This document shows, one piece after another, positions 11,801 through 20,300 of a stretch of DNA of 35,795 nucleotides. Under the pieces are notes generated by a model. That model did not search any database and was not told the DNA's origin. It saw nothing but the letters and a program-made list of their open reading frames with translations. This DNA comes from Priapulus caudatus. Its lineage: Eukaryota > Priapulida > Priapulimorpha > Priapulimorphida > Priapulidae. Position 1 is the stretch's first letter. The number at the start of each line of letters is the position of its first letter. The stretch spans positions 148,773-184,567 of the forward strand of contig NW_014577244.1 in assembly GCF_000485595.1 (NCBI RefSeq), read 5' to 3'. Position numbers and translations under genes: made by a program.

Positions 11801-12441
11801 ACAAGGTAGGACAGCTGATCAATAATACTACAAAGAATCGTCAAAATAAAACGGGGAAAGTTTATTAATTTGACTAATACTGCAACATGGTTTTAGCATT
11901 TCACCGTTGTACGCTCTCCTTCTTTATACGCTCTTGATATTTTTTCTTCACACGTTTCATTTACAGTTCTGATTAACGCTAAATGGATTGGTTGTAGAAC
12001 TGCATCAATGCATGCTACAGCAAGGATGCTACTTGCTTTATAGCTTCATTACAAAATGTAGAGCATCTTTTTTCTTGCTGAGGTTTCTCGATCACCTTTA
12101 TCGAAATTTAAGCAATCACCCCACAAGGTGAACGTAGCGTTCAGTAGTGCATTTAATGTGTAGGTATATGTAATGCATACATACGGCTATTACTTTATCC
12201 AGGTTTGAAAAAGGGCAAGCCCACCAAGCAGCAGAAGCAGCAGCAGCAGCAGCAGCCCAACGAAGCACAGCTCAATGGCAAGTTTATCGGGATGGACGAC
12301 ACATCGAGTGATAGCGAGGCGGATCTGGTCTCTGATCAGGTTCACAATGATCCACTTACAGGACTCTCCAACTGGCTGGACAGGCTGTTTGAGGGCTCCG
12401 TCGTGCGCTACCCTGTCGAGTACTGGCCCATCATGAATTGA
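116..12441 (+). CDS. DNAJC16: DNAJC16 orthologue, 5'-partial, 11 visible exons
   Basis: Exons: 116-182, 2112-2323, 2618-2751, 3193-3368, 4935-5581, 6361-6503, 6922-7069, 7542-7619, 8307-8465, 8709-8902, 12203-12441. All junctions are GT-AG and the phases close to 731 residues plus stop. Adding the roughly 55 residues missing before HPD gives about the length of human DNAJC16 (782). Domain order in visible residues: end of J domain with HPDKN (1-5), G/F-rich linker, thioredoxin-like fold with WCMLC (Cys ~117 and ~120), a second thioredoxin-like region, one membrane segment (~485-509), a charged KEERNELRKKK stretch, a C-terminal domain with LSLNGHRKYYC, and a final SNWLDRLFEGSV block. The family is an ER-membrane HSP40 co-chaperone; a role in autophagosome size is reported for mammals. 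The signal peptide and first exon lie outside the window. The gene converges on SDF4. Exons 4 and 5 are much more GC-rich than exons 1-3. Confidence 0.95.
439..788. mobile_element. foldback/MITE-like inverted repeat
   Basis: About 80-base arms face each other: the left starts CAGTGGATATTTAACCG and the right, reversed, CAGTAGATATTTAACCG. Similarity runs on through GTATACGGCAGA, CCACTTCCG and ATTGGCTAGTATATTTATG. It has no coding capacity and lies in the first visible DNAJC16 intron. Both ends neighbour TATA, so a TA-targeting MITE is possible, but no clean target duplication is visible. Confidence 0.7.
871..1780. mobile_element. foldback element A, 7-base target duplication
   Basis: Long inverted arms (about 871-1146 and 1503-1780) begin CAGGAGCTAATAATGACAAA and end with its complement. 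ATATGAC flanks it exactly on both sides (864-870, 1781-1787). Short open frames inside are mirror images in the two arms and are not genes. It lies in a DNAJC16 intron. Confidence 0.88.
2112..2323 (+). CDS. DNAJC16: DNAJC16 exon: J-domain end and G/F-rich linker
   Basis: The acceptor is ttcttttattcag and the donor TG|gtaaga. The exon encodes LLSDSEQRKHYDNFG, the typical J-domain end, followed by a Gly/Phe/Arg-rich stretch (QRRGGGGFPRDFDPFEDFF). Phase is 0 in and 2 out. Confidence 0.93.
2618..2751 (+). CDS. DNAJC16: DNAJC16 exon: thioredoxin-like CxxC
   Basis: The acceptor is ccttttttttcacag and the donor ATAG|gtgtgt. It encodes KPYIIFAYKDWCMLCMH, matching the DNAJC16 thioredoxin-like strand and active-site-like CxxC. 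Both cysteines are kept, so redox activity is not ruled out. Confidence 0.92.
2791..2819. repeat. (TA)n microsatellite
   Basis: Uninterrupted TA dinucleotides in the intron after the CxxC exon of DNAJC16. Confidence 0.95.
2981..3192. repeat. GT-rich microsatellite plus 30-base tandem repeat at a 3' splice site
   Basis: Imperfect GTGTGC/GTGCGT repeats to about 3124 are followed by two identical 30-base units (3125-3154, 3155-3184) starting GTGTGCGTGACGTTAGTAAG. A third unit start, GTGTGC, is completed by AG as the splice acceptor at 3191-3192. Confidence 0.92.
3193..3368 (+). CDS. DNAJC16: DNAJC16 exon: rest of first thioredoxin-like fold
   Basis: It encodes a segment containing VHTQLQPELARRVRIHSVPE, with the Pro that faces the CxxC in thioredoxin folds (SVPEIAIVIDG). 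The acceptor GTGTGCAG follows a GT-rich microsatellite and a 30-base tandem repeat and has almost no C/T tract. The donor is GAG|gtgaga. Third positions are mostly G or C. Confidence 0.92.
4681..4950. repeat. ~85-88 base tandem repeat including an exon boundary
   Basis: GACGCTGCTAC-like motifs recur at 4681, 4769, 4856 and 4940. Between them come CGTAGTCGTAGAC, AATTTCTTTCAATCTCGAAG and a CTTGC motif that in the last unit is the acceptor cttgcag of the exon at 4935. Earlier units read cttgctag and cttgcaag at the same point. Confidence 0.85.
4935..5581 (+). CDS. DNAJC16: DNAJC16 exon: large luminal region
   Basis: The acceptor is gtctcttgcag and the donor GA|gtgagt. The 647-base exon encodes family landmarks: YFGRHDKPKLRYLTVAF, ILIFKEDDDRPA, LDALCPVEASC and RFAYVYREAQPEF. 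It is very GC-rich with G/C at nearly all third positions, so long false open frames exist on both strands here. A reverse-strand reading at 4947-5444 is such a shadow. Confidence 0.93.
6361..6503 (+). CDS. DNAJC16: DNAJC16 exon before the membrane segment
   Basis: The acceptor is gcatgtgcag and the donor AAGA|gtaagt. It encodes EWVESGWSADPEFRSQE then a Gly-rich turn and EAMLKNLIDEHAK, corresponding to the DPWIGSESDKF region of the human protein. Confidence 0.9.
6772..6960. repeat. ~94-base direct duplication spanning the exon acceptor at 6922
   Basis: GTACCTG[T/C]AGATGGCGCTG occurs at 6772 and 6866, and TGGTC[A/G]GCAGGAT at 6832 and 6925. The second copy crosses the intron/exon boundary; the first has ATGCATGG where the real acceptor has TTGCAG. 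Confidence 0.75.
6922..7069 (+). CDS. DNAJC16: DNAJC16 exon: transmembrane segment
   Basis: The acceptor is gttttgttgcag. The donor GT|gtacgt was chosen because it keeps phase with the next exon. It encodes LYEYIVWDITRDEFLP and then about 24 hydrophobic residues (LFSIIISIAFILVGGYVMAY), the single membrane span expected for the family. Confidence 0.92.
7542..7619 (+). CDS. DNAJC16: DNAJC16 exon: charged post-membrane segment
   Basis: A 78-base exon after tctctgctgcag, with donor CT|gtgagt. It encodes NLEEENVSRTKEERNELRKK, a highly charged, probably helical segment just after the membrane span. Confidence 0.88.
7905..8306. repeat. 62-base minisatellite in a DNAJC16 intron
   Basis: CGTCGCGTGACAGTGTTGCA starts at 8074, 8127, 8189 and 8251, giving a 62-base period for the last two intervals (53 for the first). 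Looser TGACGTTGTGTGACAG-like units reach back to about 7905. The array runs up to the acceptor of the next exon. Confidence 0.9.
8307..8465 (+). CDS. DNAJC16: DNAJC16 exon: C-terminal domain, part 1
   Basis: It encodes VSLYELHGGTYDGLVRLLKP and CRTIIIFVNDE, matching the human EVTELTDVTYTSNLVRL region. The acceptor gacattgcag emerges directly from a minisatellite and looks like a diverged repeat unit. The donor is TG|gtacgt. Confidence 0.91.
8709..8902 (+). CDS. DNAJC16: DNAJC16 exon: C-terminal domain, part 2
   Basis: The acceptor is ttttgttcaacttgcag and the donor CCAG|gtatga. It encodes LAFAYVQLETQTDWYRRLL and GTVLSLNGHRKYYCIYHP, closely matching the family block around LALNGHKKYFCLF. Confidence 0.93.
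8933..8966. repeat. perfect 12-base hairpin
   Basis: GACCTACCTGCC, a 10-base loop, then its exact complement, about 30 bases into the last DNAJC16 intron. Function unknown; it could be a small foldback remnant. Confidence 0.75.
9757..10040 (+). repeat. dispersed repeat rich in TTGACCTTTGACC, copy 1
   Basis: Shares an ordered series of blocks with 13603-13880 in the same orientation: CCATGTCCTCA, TTTGACCTGTGACC, AGATTTGTGCCGC, TTCCCCCT, TTGACCT and TTCGACATCCC. It lies in the last DNAJC16 intron and has no open frame. Confidence 0.8.
10280..10994. mobile_element. foldback element B, 7-base target duplication
   Basis: Arms of about 270-330 bases start CAGAAGTAGATA and end TATCTACTTCTG. ATAACAT flanks both sides exactly (10273-10279, 10995-11001). 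The left arm lacks about 30 bases present in the right arm. It lies in the last DNAJC16 intron. Confidence 0.88.
11252..11936. mobile_element. foldback element C, 7-base target duplication
   Basis: Arms 11252-11464 and about 11679-11936 start CAAGAGCATATAAAGAAGG and end CTTTATACGCTCTTG. Flanks are ATATTTC and ATATTTT (6 of 7). Only about 250 bases from element B, in the same intron. Confidence 0.82.
12203..12441 (+). CDS. DNAJC16: DNAJC16 last coding exon
   Basis: The acceptor is tattactttatccag. A Lys-rich start and a short Gln run from CAG codons (QQKQQQQQQ) lead into GLSNWLDRLFEGSVVRY, the conserved C-terminal block, and TGA at 12439-12441. I see no AATAAA in the following kilobase, so the 3' end of the transcript is not placed. 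Confidence 0.93.
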
Positions 12442-15001
12442 TCCTTCATGCTTGTTCGACCTGCAAAGTCGTTCTCCCATGTGCGAACAATTGGATTGTC
12501 CTGCGCGTGTACATACTCTCGATGTGCGGTTCGTCATCTGGCGCTGAGAGATCAGTCGTCGTTATCATTAGCAGGCAGCCTCATGATTATTTATGATTAT
12601 TTATAATGTGCCAGACCTCACGTGATGATTGACTCCAGGCAAAATGCTTATCAACACACTAGCGAACTGCACAAACATGCTGTAATGACGAGCATCATGT
12701 AATTTGTTTGTTTTTAAGCGACGTTGTGAGATTATGAATAATAATTACTACAGTATTAACTTCTTCACTCATGCCATGATTGTACTTGTGTTTACCGCTG
12801 TCGTTGTTCGAAAAAGGCAGCCCAATGCTACATTATCCACAACAGTAATGCTGTTGTGTAACTCTATATACCTGTTGGTCATATAGAACGAGGTCGTCAG
12901 ACTACTTTATTTGAACCCTAGAAGTAGGAGACTGTGCCCCAATGTTAAACTCTTCCTAACTGTGCTCGTTTGCACTTACTCGTTTACACACATTTACTGC
13001 ACATCTGGCATCGCAAATCCAGGTATTTGTAATAGTTTGCAGTCATATGGATCAATCTTGCCCATTTGTATACTGTACTTCAGCTTGACATGGGCTGACA
13101 GCTGGTGGCACGGTTCTCGTAGGTTGATGTTGCTTGAAATTCACATCACGCGTTATTAATTGTGTTATTAGTAGTGATCATACTGCTATACACACTATAT
13201 TAGTCATACAGTTATGACTGTTTTTTGTATATATTTCATTTGCATGAAATTTATAGCAAGTTATTTTCTATGCGACACTGTCACATATACGATTAATTTT
13301 TCTGATGAACCCTCTTTGTCGGCTGTTTTCTAAAGAACAGACCAAGGAACTCTCCCTTCACCTGATGACGAATTTAGTTATGTCAATAAGATTCTTGTTG
13401 TATTGTGCAGTAATATTGTACCAAAGTCTAGTCATGTGTTGAGAGTGCTTAAAACTTTAATAATACAAGTCCATTATGCTAAAAGGCTGACAGAAGTTAT
13501 CTGTGTGTTGGCTAACATCACCGTGTAGACCGGTTGTCTACAATTATGCGTATACATAAGAAAATGTGCATGAGGACTACAATTACTACAGAAAAATCGG
13601 TCCATTAGTCCATGTCCTCAGAAAATGTCTGATATCTGACCTTTCCCCCACTGCCCTTTGACCTGTGACCTCCAATTTCGCGCTGGTGATGGGTTTCCTC
13701 CCCATCACACTATACATCGAACATTAAGAGCGTAGGTCAAGCCATTGAGATTTGTGCCGCAATTCCGTATTTCCGCCTATATCTTAAGTTAAGGGGGAAA
13801 TATTCCCCCTCCATTGACACATCTTGACCTTTGGCCATTGACCCCCAAATTCGACATCCCGAATCCTTTTCGCGATCTCCCCCCCCCCCCCGACATCCCG
13901 AATATCAAGACCGTACGTCGAGACCGTACGTAAGATTTGTACCCAACTGTTGACGGACACACGTACGGACGCACGGACAATCATGCGATTCTACAAGCTA
14001 CATGCTTTTCAAAAAATTTGGAAAAAAACATGATACACACAATCATAAAAAGTCTGTTCAATAAACAGCTTCGTGGTGATGTACAAAGTTAGAAAATTAT
14101 GCAAGCCATACATATACCAGCATTTGCAACAGTAACTGAAGTTGCCATTTCCCGTTCTTCAGCGCACGTGTACTATACATCTTAACACGTACAACGATAG
14201 AACCAATCGGAGTGAAAAGACATGAATCACAGAATACAATGAATATCATTGCATGATAATTAAAGACTATGAAACCTACATAAGTAACACTGCAACACCT
14301 ACAGGCTCAAACAGAGCTACAAATGTACCTAGCATATTTGCCATGAGGGAGCAGCCAGTAGATAGCACTGTAAGCTAGCATCACGTCATAGTATCGTTAC
14401 TATAACGGTTTTCGCATGCGAGTCCACTAACCCATAAATTACACCAAAATAATCCTTATTCACAGATTAGTTTACTAATAAATATTTGAATATCCAGCAC
14501 CAAATCACTCCAAAATATAATTTCTGCCCAAAATTTTGCGATACAAATGTTGTAATTTTTAGCATCAACAAACTGACGATTTCTTCTGCTTCTAACGTGT
14601 AAGTAGGTTTTGTGCTGCATAGCTGCCTGGCTGATAACCCTATACACTAATCTGTTAATCATTACAGAGCTCTACTTTCTGGATTATGTTGCTGTGCAAC
14701 CCTAATTGCAACTAATAAACTGGCTGCTATCTTCGTTATCTGACTGCTTATTTGTTTGGGTCACTGCCCTATGACAGTGAATCCATCAATCAAACTGATC
14801 CTGCTTATTAGGTGGAACCAAGCAGATCCAATATGGCGGCACGTGAAATCGGCCAATCAGCACTCACTGCTAGTGACTATGCGTGTTGATAGGTCACGAT
14901 TGATAGGTGACCCGTACGAGGAAGGTTTGCATTTGTTTGGGAAGATCGGTATGAAATGATCACGACAGTCGGAGGGAGCCGGCTGGACAAACGCCCCCGA
15001 T
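12442..15001. other. spacer between convergent DNAJC16 and SDF4
   Basis: Holds the 3' ends of both genes, neither with a clear AATAAA close to the stop. It also holds a dispersed repeat (13603-13880, with a C-run near 13871) and ordinary AT-rich sequence. No further gene is supported; the short open frames here lack protein-like composition. Confidence 0.6.
13603..13880 (+). repeat. dispersed repeat rich in TTGACCTTTGACC, copy 2
   Basis: Second copy of the 9757-10040 repeat. It is followed at 13945-13978 by GTTGACGGACACACGTACGG, a tail similar to GTTGACGGACGTACG near 20188, suggesting a third, more distant relative there. Confidence 0.8.
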
Positions 15002-15178
15002 TTAGAATTCGTCATGGAACGACTGGGCGGGGTTGGCCACGTTGGATCCAAGGAACAGGTCTCGCATGTCTAGCATCTCGGCGAGTGAGAGTCGGCCGTC
15101 GTGGTCGCGGTCGGCAAACTGTAGTAGGTTGAATGCCTCGTTCTTCGCGTGCAGTGAGTTGCGCGGGTCCGTGTATGC
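15002..15178 (-). CDS. SDF4: SDF4 exon 6: EF-hand 6 and HDEF end
   Basis: The acceptor is ttgacccgacag. It encodes DRDHDGRLSLAE (loop 6) and NVANPAQSFHDEF, then TAA at 15004-15002. HDEF is a KDEL-like retention/retrieval-type end. Confidence 0.93.
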   Translation of the reverse strand, partial: AYTDPRNSLHAKNEAFNLLQFADRDHDGRLSLAEMLDMRDLFLGSNVANPAQSFHDEF

Positions 15179-17267
15179 CTGTCGGGTCAAAACAAGCACG
15201 CACACACTTAATAGCTATACACTATAATAGTTATACATCACGTTCATGGTTACACATGGTAATAGTTATACACCTTATTACAGCTGTACACCATAATAAT
15301 GGTTATCCATCATAAAAATAGTTGAACACCGTAACAGTTAATGAGTTATACATTATATGCGCAGATATATATCTGCTGAGGGTATCCATGAATTGCAGCA
15401 CGTCTGTACGTGTTACTTACCATCAACTCATCGAATGATGCCACACCGTTGTGGTCTATGTCAATGTGTTCATGAAACTCCTTCTCCCTCTCTTGCTGGA
15501 AAGCCCGATCCTGCTCCTGCCATTTCTCATCCACCTCGCCAGGTGGCAGCATCGCAAACTCCTCTGCCGTCAGTTGACCATCTTTATTCGAGTCTGATTT
15601 ACAGAATAATGGCTTTAAAAATGGTCCAGTTATAGACATCCACACCCGATGTCGCCAAGAAACGTGATAGCACAAAAAGGACTAAACTTAATGTCTCATT
15701 ACTTTGAAATAACTCTGTGAAATCACTGTTACTCAATCCTCTGAGTAACATGGTCATACATAGTAAGACATACTGGCATGCTATATTCTCTGTTCTACAT
15801 ATTCGAGTGTAGGCACGCACCTAGCGAAGCGAGGATGTCCCTCACCATACTCTCCAGCATCACCTTGCTATGCTCTGGATGTCGAAATCCGAGAAATTCA
15901 TGGCTGCTGAGCTTTTTGTCATGATCCTCATCTGCCTCCGTCCAGCGGAAATTGTCCTGTGAGATCTCGTCCCGATCTGCGGTGAGTAAAGATGATTACA
16001 GCTAGGGGTGTAACGTTCACCGATACATCGGTGAATCGCGATACAGTGAGTGGGGCCATGATACGATAATCGATACGCAGCATCCGTACCAAACGATAGG
16101 GATGTTAAACAGCGAATCAGACAAGCTAAACAATTTAATAAAGCACATGTAATTCCTTTTAAATTGAATTTTTCTTTCATTTTATGAACTCTCTCTCTCA
16201 GTATCACCAAGAGTAGATAATAACACAAGAGTGAGACACCCGATTCCCGCATTTTTAACCGATTTTTCTCATCAAAATTTGCCACCAATAAGGAAGCAAG
16301 TGTATACGTTCCTCAGCTTATTATGACCACTAATCACTCACTTTCGTGGTACTGATATTCGTTTACATATATTTGCTAGCGTATTGCTGTAAATCGTAAT
16401 CTTGCACGAGCTGAATTCGCACAATTTACCGCTATTGTATGAGGTGGTAAGACAAAATTTGAAGCTATAGTGGCGCCAATATTTATAGCAACGGACTGTT
16501 TCCAAATCATTCGTCCCCCAGATAGGGGTTTAATGTACTCGATTACCTGCGCGTGCGTAATGTGATACTTACTGCAAACTACTACAGAGAATATTGTTAT
16601 TATTGTATTATTACTTATGTAAGATAGTATGTCAATTTCTTGTGTTGCGATCACAATAACTGAGCGCGTCTCGCGGTTCCTCACGAGATCAAAATTCGAA
16701 ATTTAGATTGTCTCTCAACCCTATCGGGGCACGAATGATTTGGAAACAGTCCGCCTAAATATTGGTGCCACTATAGCTTCAAATTTTGTCTTAACACCTC
16801 ACACAATAGCGGTAAATTGTGCGAATTCAGCTCGTGCAAGATTACGATTTACAGCAATACGCTAGCAAATATATGTAAATGAATATCAGTACCACGAAGG
16901 TGAGTGATTAGTGGTCATAATAAGCTGAGGAAGGTATACACTTGCTTCTTTATTGGTGGCAAATTTTGATGAGAAAAATTGGTTAAAAATGCGGGAATCG
17001 GTGTCACACTCTTGTGTTATTATCTACTCTTGGTATCAATTAAATATCCTTGGCTGTCAGTGTCATAGAAATCTGGGTCAATATATGTGGCGCGCTTGTA
17101 TTGCCACCAAAATTGTTACTGCAAAACAATCATGAGTGCCGACTGACTGGTGCGTATCGTTATTGCACACATACTGTAGCACTTTGTATGGCACGGACAT
17201 GAATGGAGCTGTCGACTACAGGACAGTCTCGAGCACACTCAAAACACCTGTGTGTGTTTCAGGCATA

Positions 17268-17328
<61 letters not shown>

Positions 17329-20300
17329 ACTATATATATGATCATGGCTTTAACATACTCATAACACGTGTGTGTTATGAAAGTATTGGAATACATATGA
17401 TTATTATAACAGTTAAATAATATTAGAATTCGACCATTTATGTCGACACTGTTTCTGTCTGTGTATCACAATACGTATCGTATCGTGACCTACATATCGT
17501 ATCGTGACCTACGTATCGAGATATGTATCGTATTGTGACCCTAGTGTAAAATCGTCAGCAAATTTCCGGAATGGATATAGAATTCTAAGGAGCTAGATAC
17601 AAGCTGGTTTCTGAAGCAACATTTGTCAAACAACTATTATATTGATTGCAGCATAAAATGAAATTCACGAGTAGGGAGAATTATTAAAACCTCTCTCGCT
17701 TGCTGTGACAGAAATTACGTTTGTTCATATGCCATCTTACATTTGTAGTCAAGGTCATCATTGTGCTCTTGCTTGCCATTATGAATCTGTTGGTGAAGCT
17801 TGGCATATTTCTCATTCACACCTCCTTTATGAACGAGGAAGTGCTGGTGATATTCTGACCATGTCAACGCACCTGAATATAAAAATGTGCCGTATGACCA
17901 GAACAAATAACCAAGTTCAAAAAGTGATAAGAATTTGGTAACCATATATACATGTGTGCTTTGTGTCTTGGATATAATTTAATTGACAAAAAACATAAAT
18001 GAATAGCAAAGGCCATGTTCAGAAGAACCAGCTTCTGCTATTGTAACTACTATATACTAGTACTACTATATTAATAACTGAAACAGAAAATTAAAATATT
18101 ATTCAGAGTGTACATTATACCATCCTTATCAGAATCAATAGCCAGGAATATTTCATTGTTTTGTTCGACTGCTTCATCCATATGCTCCTCTACTTTGTCC
18201 TTTATCCAGGTCTCCAGCTCTTCCAGTGTAATGAAATTGTCATCATCTGTATCCATTCTGCAATGAGAAATACATTTCACAAGTGATAAGCCCATTGAGG
18301 GTGATCCTGGAGCATTCTGGATAAAATAATGCCAGGATGATGTAGGCAACTTCCTTATATAATTATTGCATATATATACTATATTGTAATATATTATAAT
18401 AAGTTAATAACTATAAAAATATTATAACTATGTCTTCCTTGAAATTATCTAGTCTTAATTATTATCAATTTTGCTTTTCCCTGGACAGGTTAAAACATAC
18501 TGCAGCGACAAGCGACCAATCATAATATTCATCATCAAAATCGCAGCAACTCGTGCAGCCTCACTCCAGGCACTAACGACTCCTATCTCGCCACACAATG
18601 GTGGAAATTTTTTTAATGAACATGTTTGTAAACTTGAGACTATGAAATGTACGTTAATTACACTGGGTTACTATATTGATTCCGAGGTCCTGCGCAAAGG
18701 CTAGTCAACTGTTTTTGTCTAGCTGGGTGGCCTTGCATGATAAATGCCACAGAGCTTGTAAAACCAAATTTCCCTGAACATATATTAACACGTTCCCCGC
18801 GGATCCACGAGTCAGCTCGTGGGAACAATCAAAACGCATCCCCTCGGATCCACGAGTCAGCTCGTGGGAACAATCAAAACGCATCCCCTCGGATCCACGA
18901 GTCAGCTCGTGGATAGATTATTGGATTTTGTTACTCCAACAGATGGCAGGCACTACCTACCAAGAAATTAAACAGGGGCAGTCTATATTACCCCAGCCTT
19001 ACATAAACTAAAGAATATACAATTTGCTTTACTGTTGATTCGAACGTGAAATTAGGAGTTTTGAGACTCAAGGTAAATTCGTAAAACTAGAAGATAAACT
19101 AGAAGGCGTAGATCGAAACAAGGTTTGTTTACCGTTTTCCTAACGGTATATAATATAATAACTGTGTAGTTATTATAGTATATAAAATTTCGAGGTATTT
19201 TTGCATGTAGAAACACAAAATAAAAGTGTCAATGACACTAGCTGTAGCTCACCACAAAAAAGGACACAAATGAGTGAGTGCGAAGAAGTCAGTTTTAATT
19301 AAGCAACCATCGACGTACATTATAGAAACGANNNNNNNNNNNNNNNNNNNNNNNNNNNNNNNNNNNNNNNNNNNNNNNNNNNNNNNNNNNNNNNNNNNNN
19401 NNNNNNNNNNNNNNNNNNNNNNNNNNNNNNNNNNNNNNNNNNNNNNNNNNNNNNNNNNNNNNNNNNNNNNNNNNNNNNNNNNNNNNNNNNNNNNNNNNNN
19501 NNNNNNNNNNNNNNNNNNNNNNNNNNNNNNNNNNNNNNNNNNNNNNNNNNNNNNNNNNNNNNNNNNNNNNNNNNNNNNNNNNNNNNNNNNNNNNNNNNNN
19601 NNNNNNNNNNNNNNNNNNNNNNNNNNNNNNNNNNNNNNNNNNNNNNNNNNNNNNNNNNNNNNNNNNNNNNNNNNNNNNNNNNNNNNNNNNNNNNNNNNNN
19701 NNNNNNNNNNNNNNNNNNNNNNNNNNNNNNNNNNNNNNNNNNNNNNNNNNNNNNNNNNNNNNNNNNNNNNNNNNNNNNNNNNNNNNNNNNNNNNNNNNNN
19801 NNNNNNNNNNNNNNNNNNNNNNNNNNNNNNNNNNNNNNNNNNNNNNNNNNNNNNNNNNNNNNNNNNNCGACTGTTATCTGCATGTCTATAACATAATATG
19901 CTATATAATTGCCAAAACCTACCTAATTTGCATTAAAAAAAAATTAAATATCAAAACCCCTGGCCCTTATTCATTCACATACCAAAAATGAGCAAAATCG
20001 GTTGAACCTGAACTGACTAATGGCAATTCCCATTTTTGCCAAAAAATTACCGTGGCTCGAAAGTACATCGACTGGCGTGCTCCAAAATAGGACGGTCAAT
20101 ATGGGAGCATTGCAGTAACAACTATACCCAATTTCAAACATGTGGGTAAAACGGTTCCTGAGTTATCGTTGACCGTAGCCAAATGTTGACGGACGTACGA
20201 CGGACGACGACCCATGACAATAACTCATCATGATGATGTCAAGGTGAGCTAACAAGGTTCATACCCCACACGTGTAAGCGTTTTCACATTTCTTACTGGA

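Larger units (their letters stand above)
16003..17544. mobile_element. hAT-like non-autonomous element with element D inside
   Basis: The left end is TAGGGGTGTAACG followed by a palindromic ACCGATACATCGGTG block. The right end has three GTATCGTATCGTGACCTAC-like repeats and CCCTA. Such ends resemble hAT non-autonomous elements, but I find no 8-base target duplication, so the boundaries are approximate. It lies in SDF4 intron 3. Confidence 0.5.

Noticed and set aside
15860-16288. 142-codon reverse frame beginning in the foldback arm
   Set aside because: It runs from element D through the hAT-like end and into SDF4 exon 4 in a different frame; the mirrored arm at 16953 gives the same start, so it is repeat-derived.
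18797-18915. Possible CRISPR-like array
   Set aside because: The whole 45-base unit including the would-be spacer repeats, and the DNA is eukaryotic; it is an ordinary tandem repeat.
19274-19891. Open frames of about 200 codons across the N run
   Set aside because: They exist only because unresolved bases cannot show stops.
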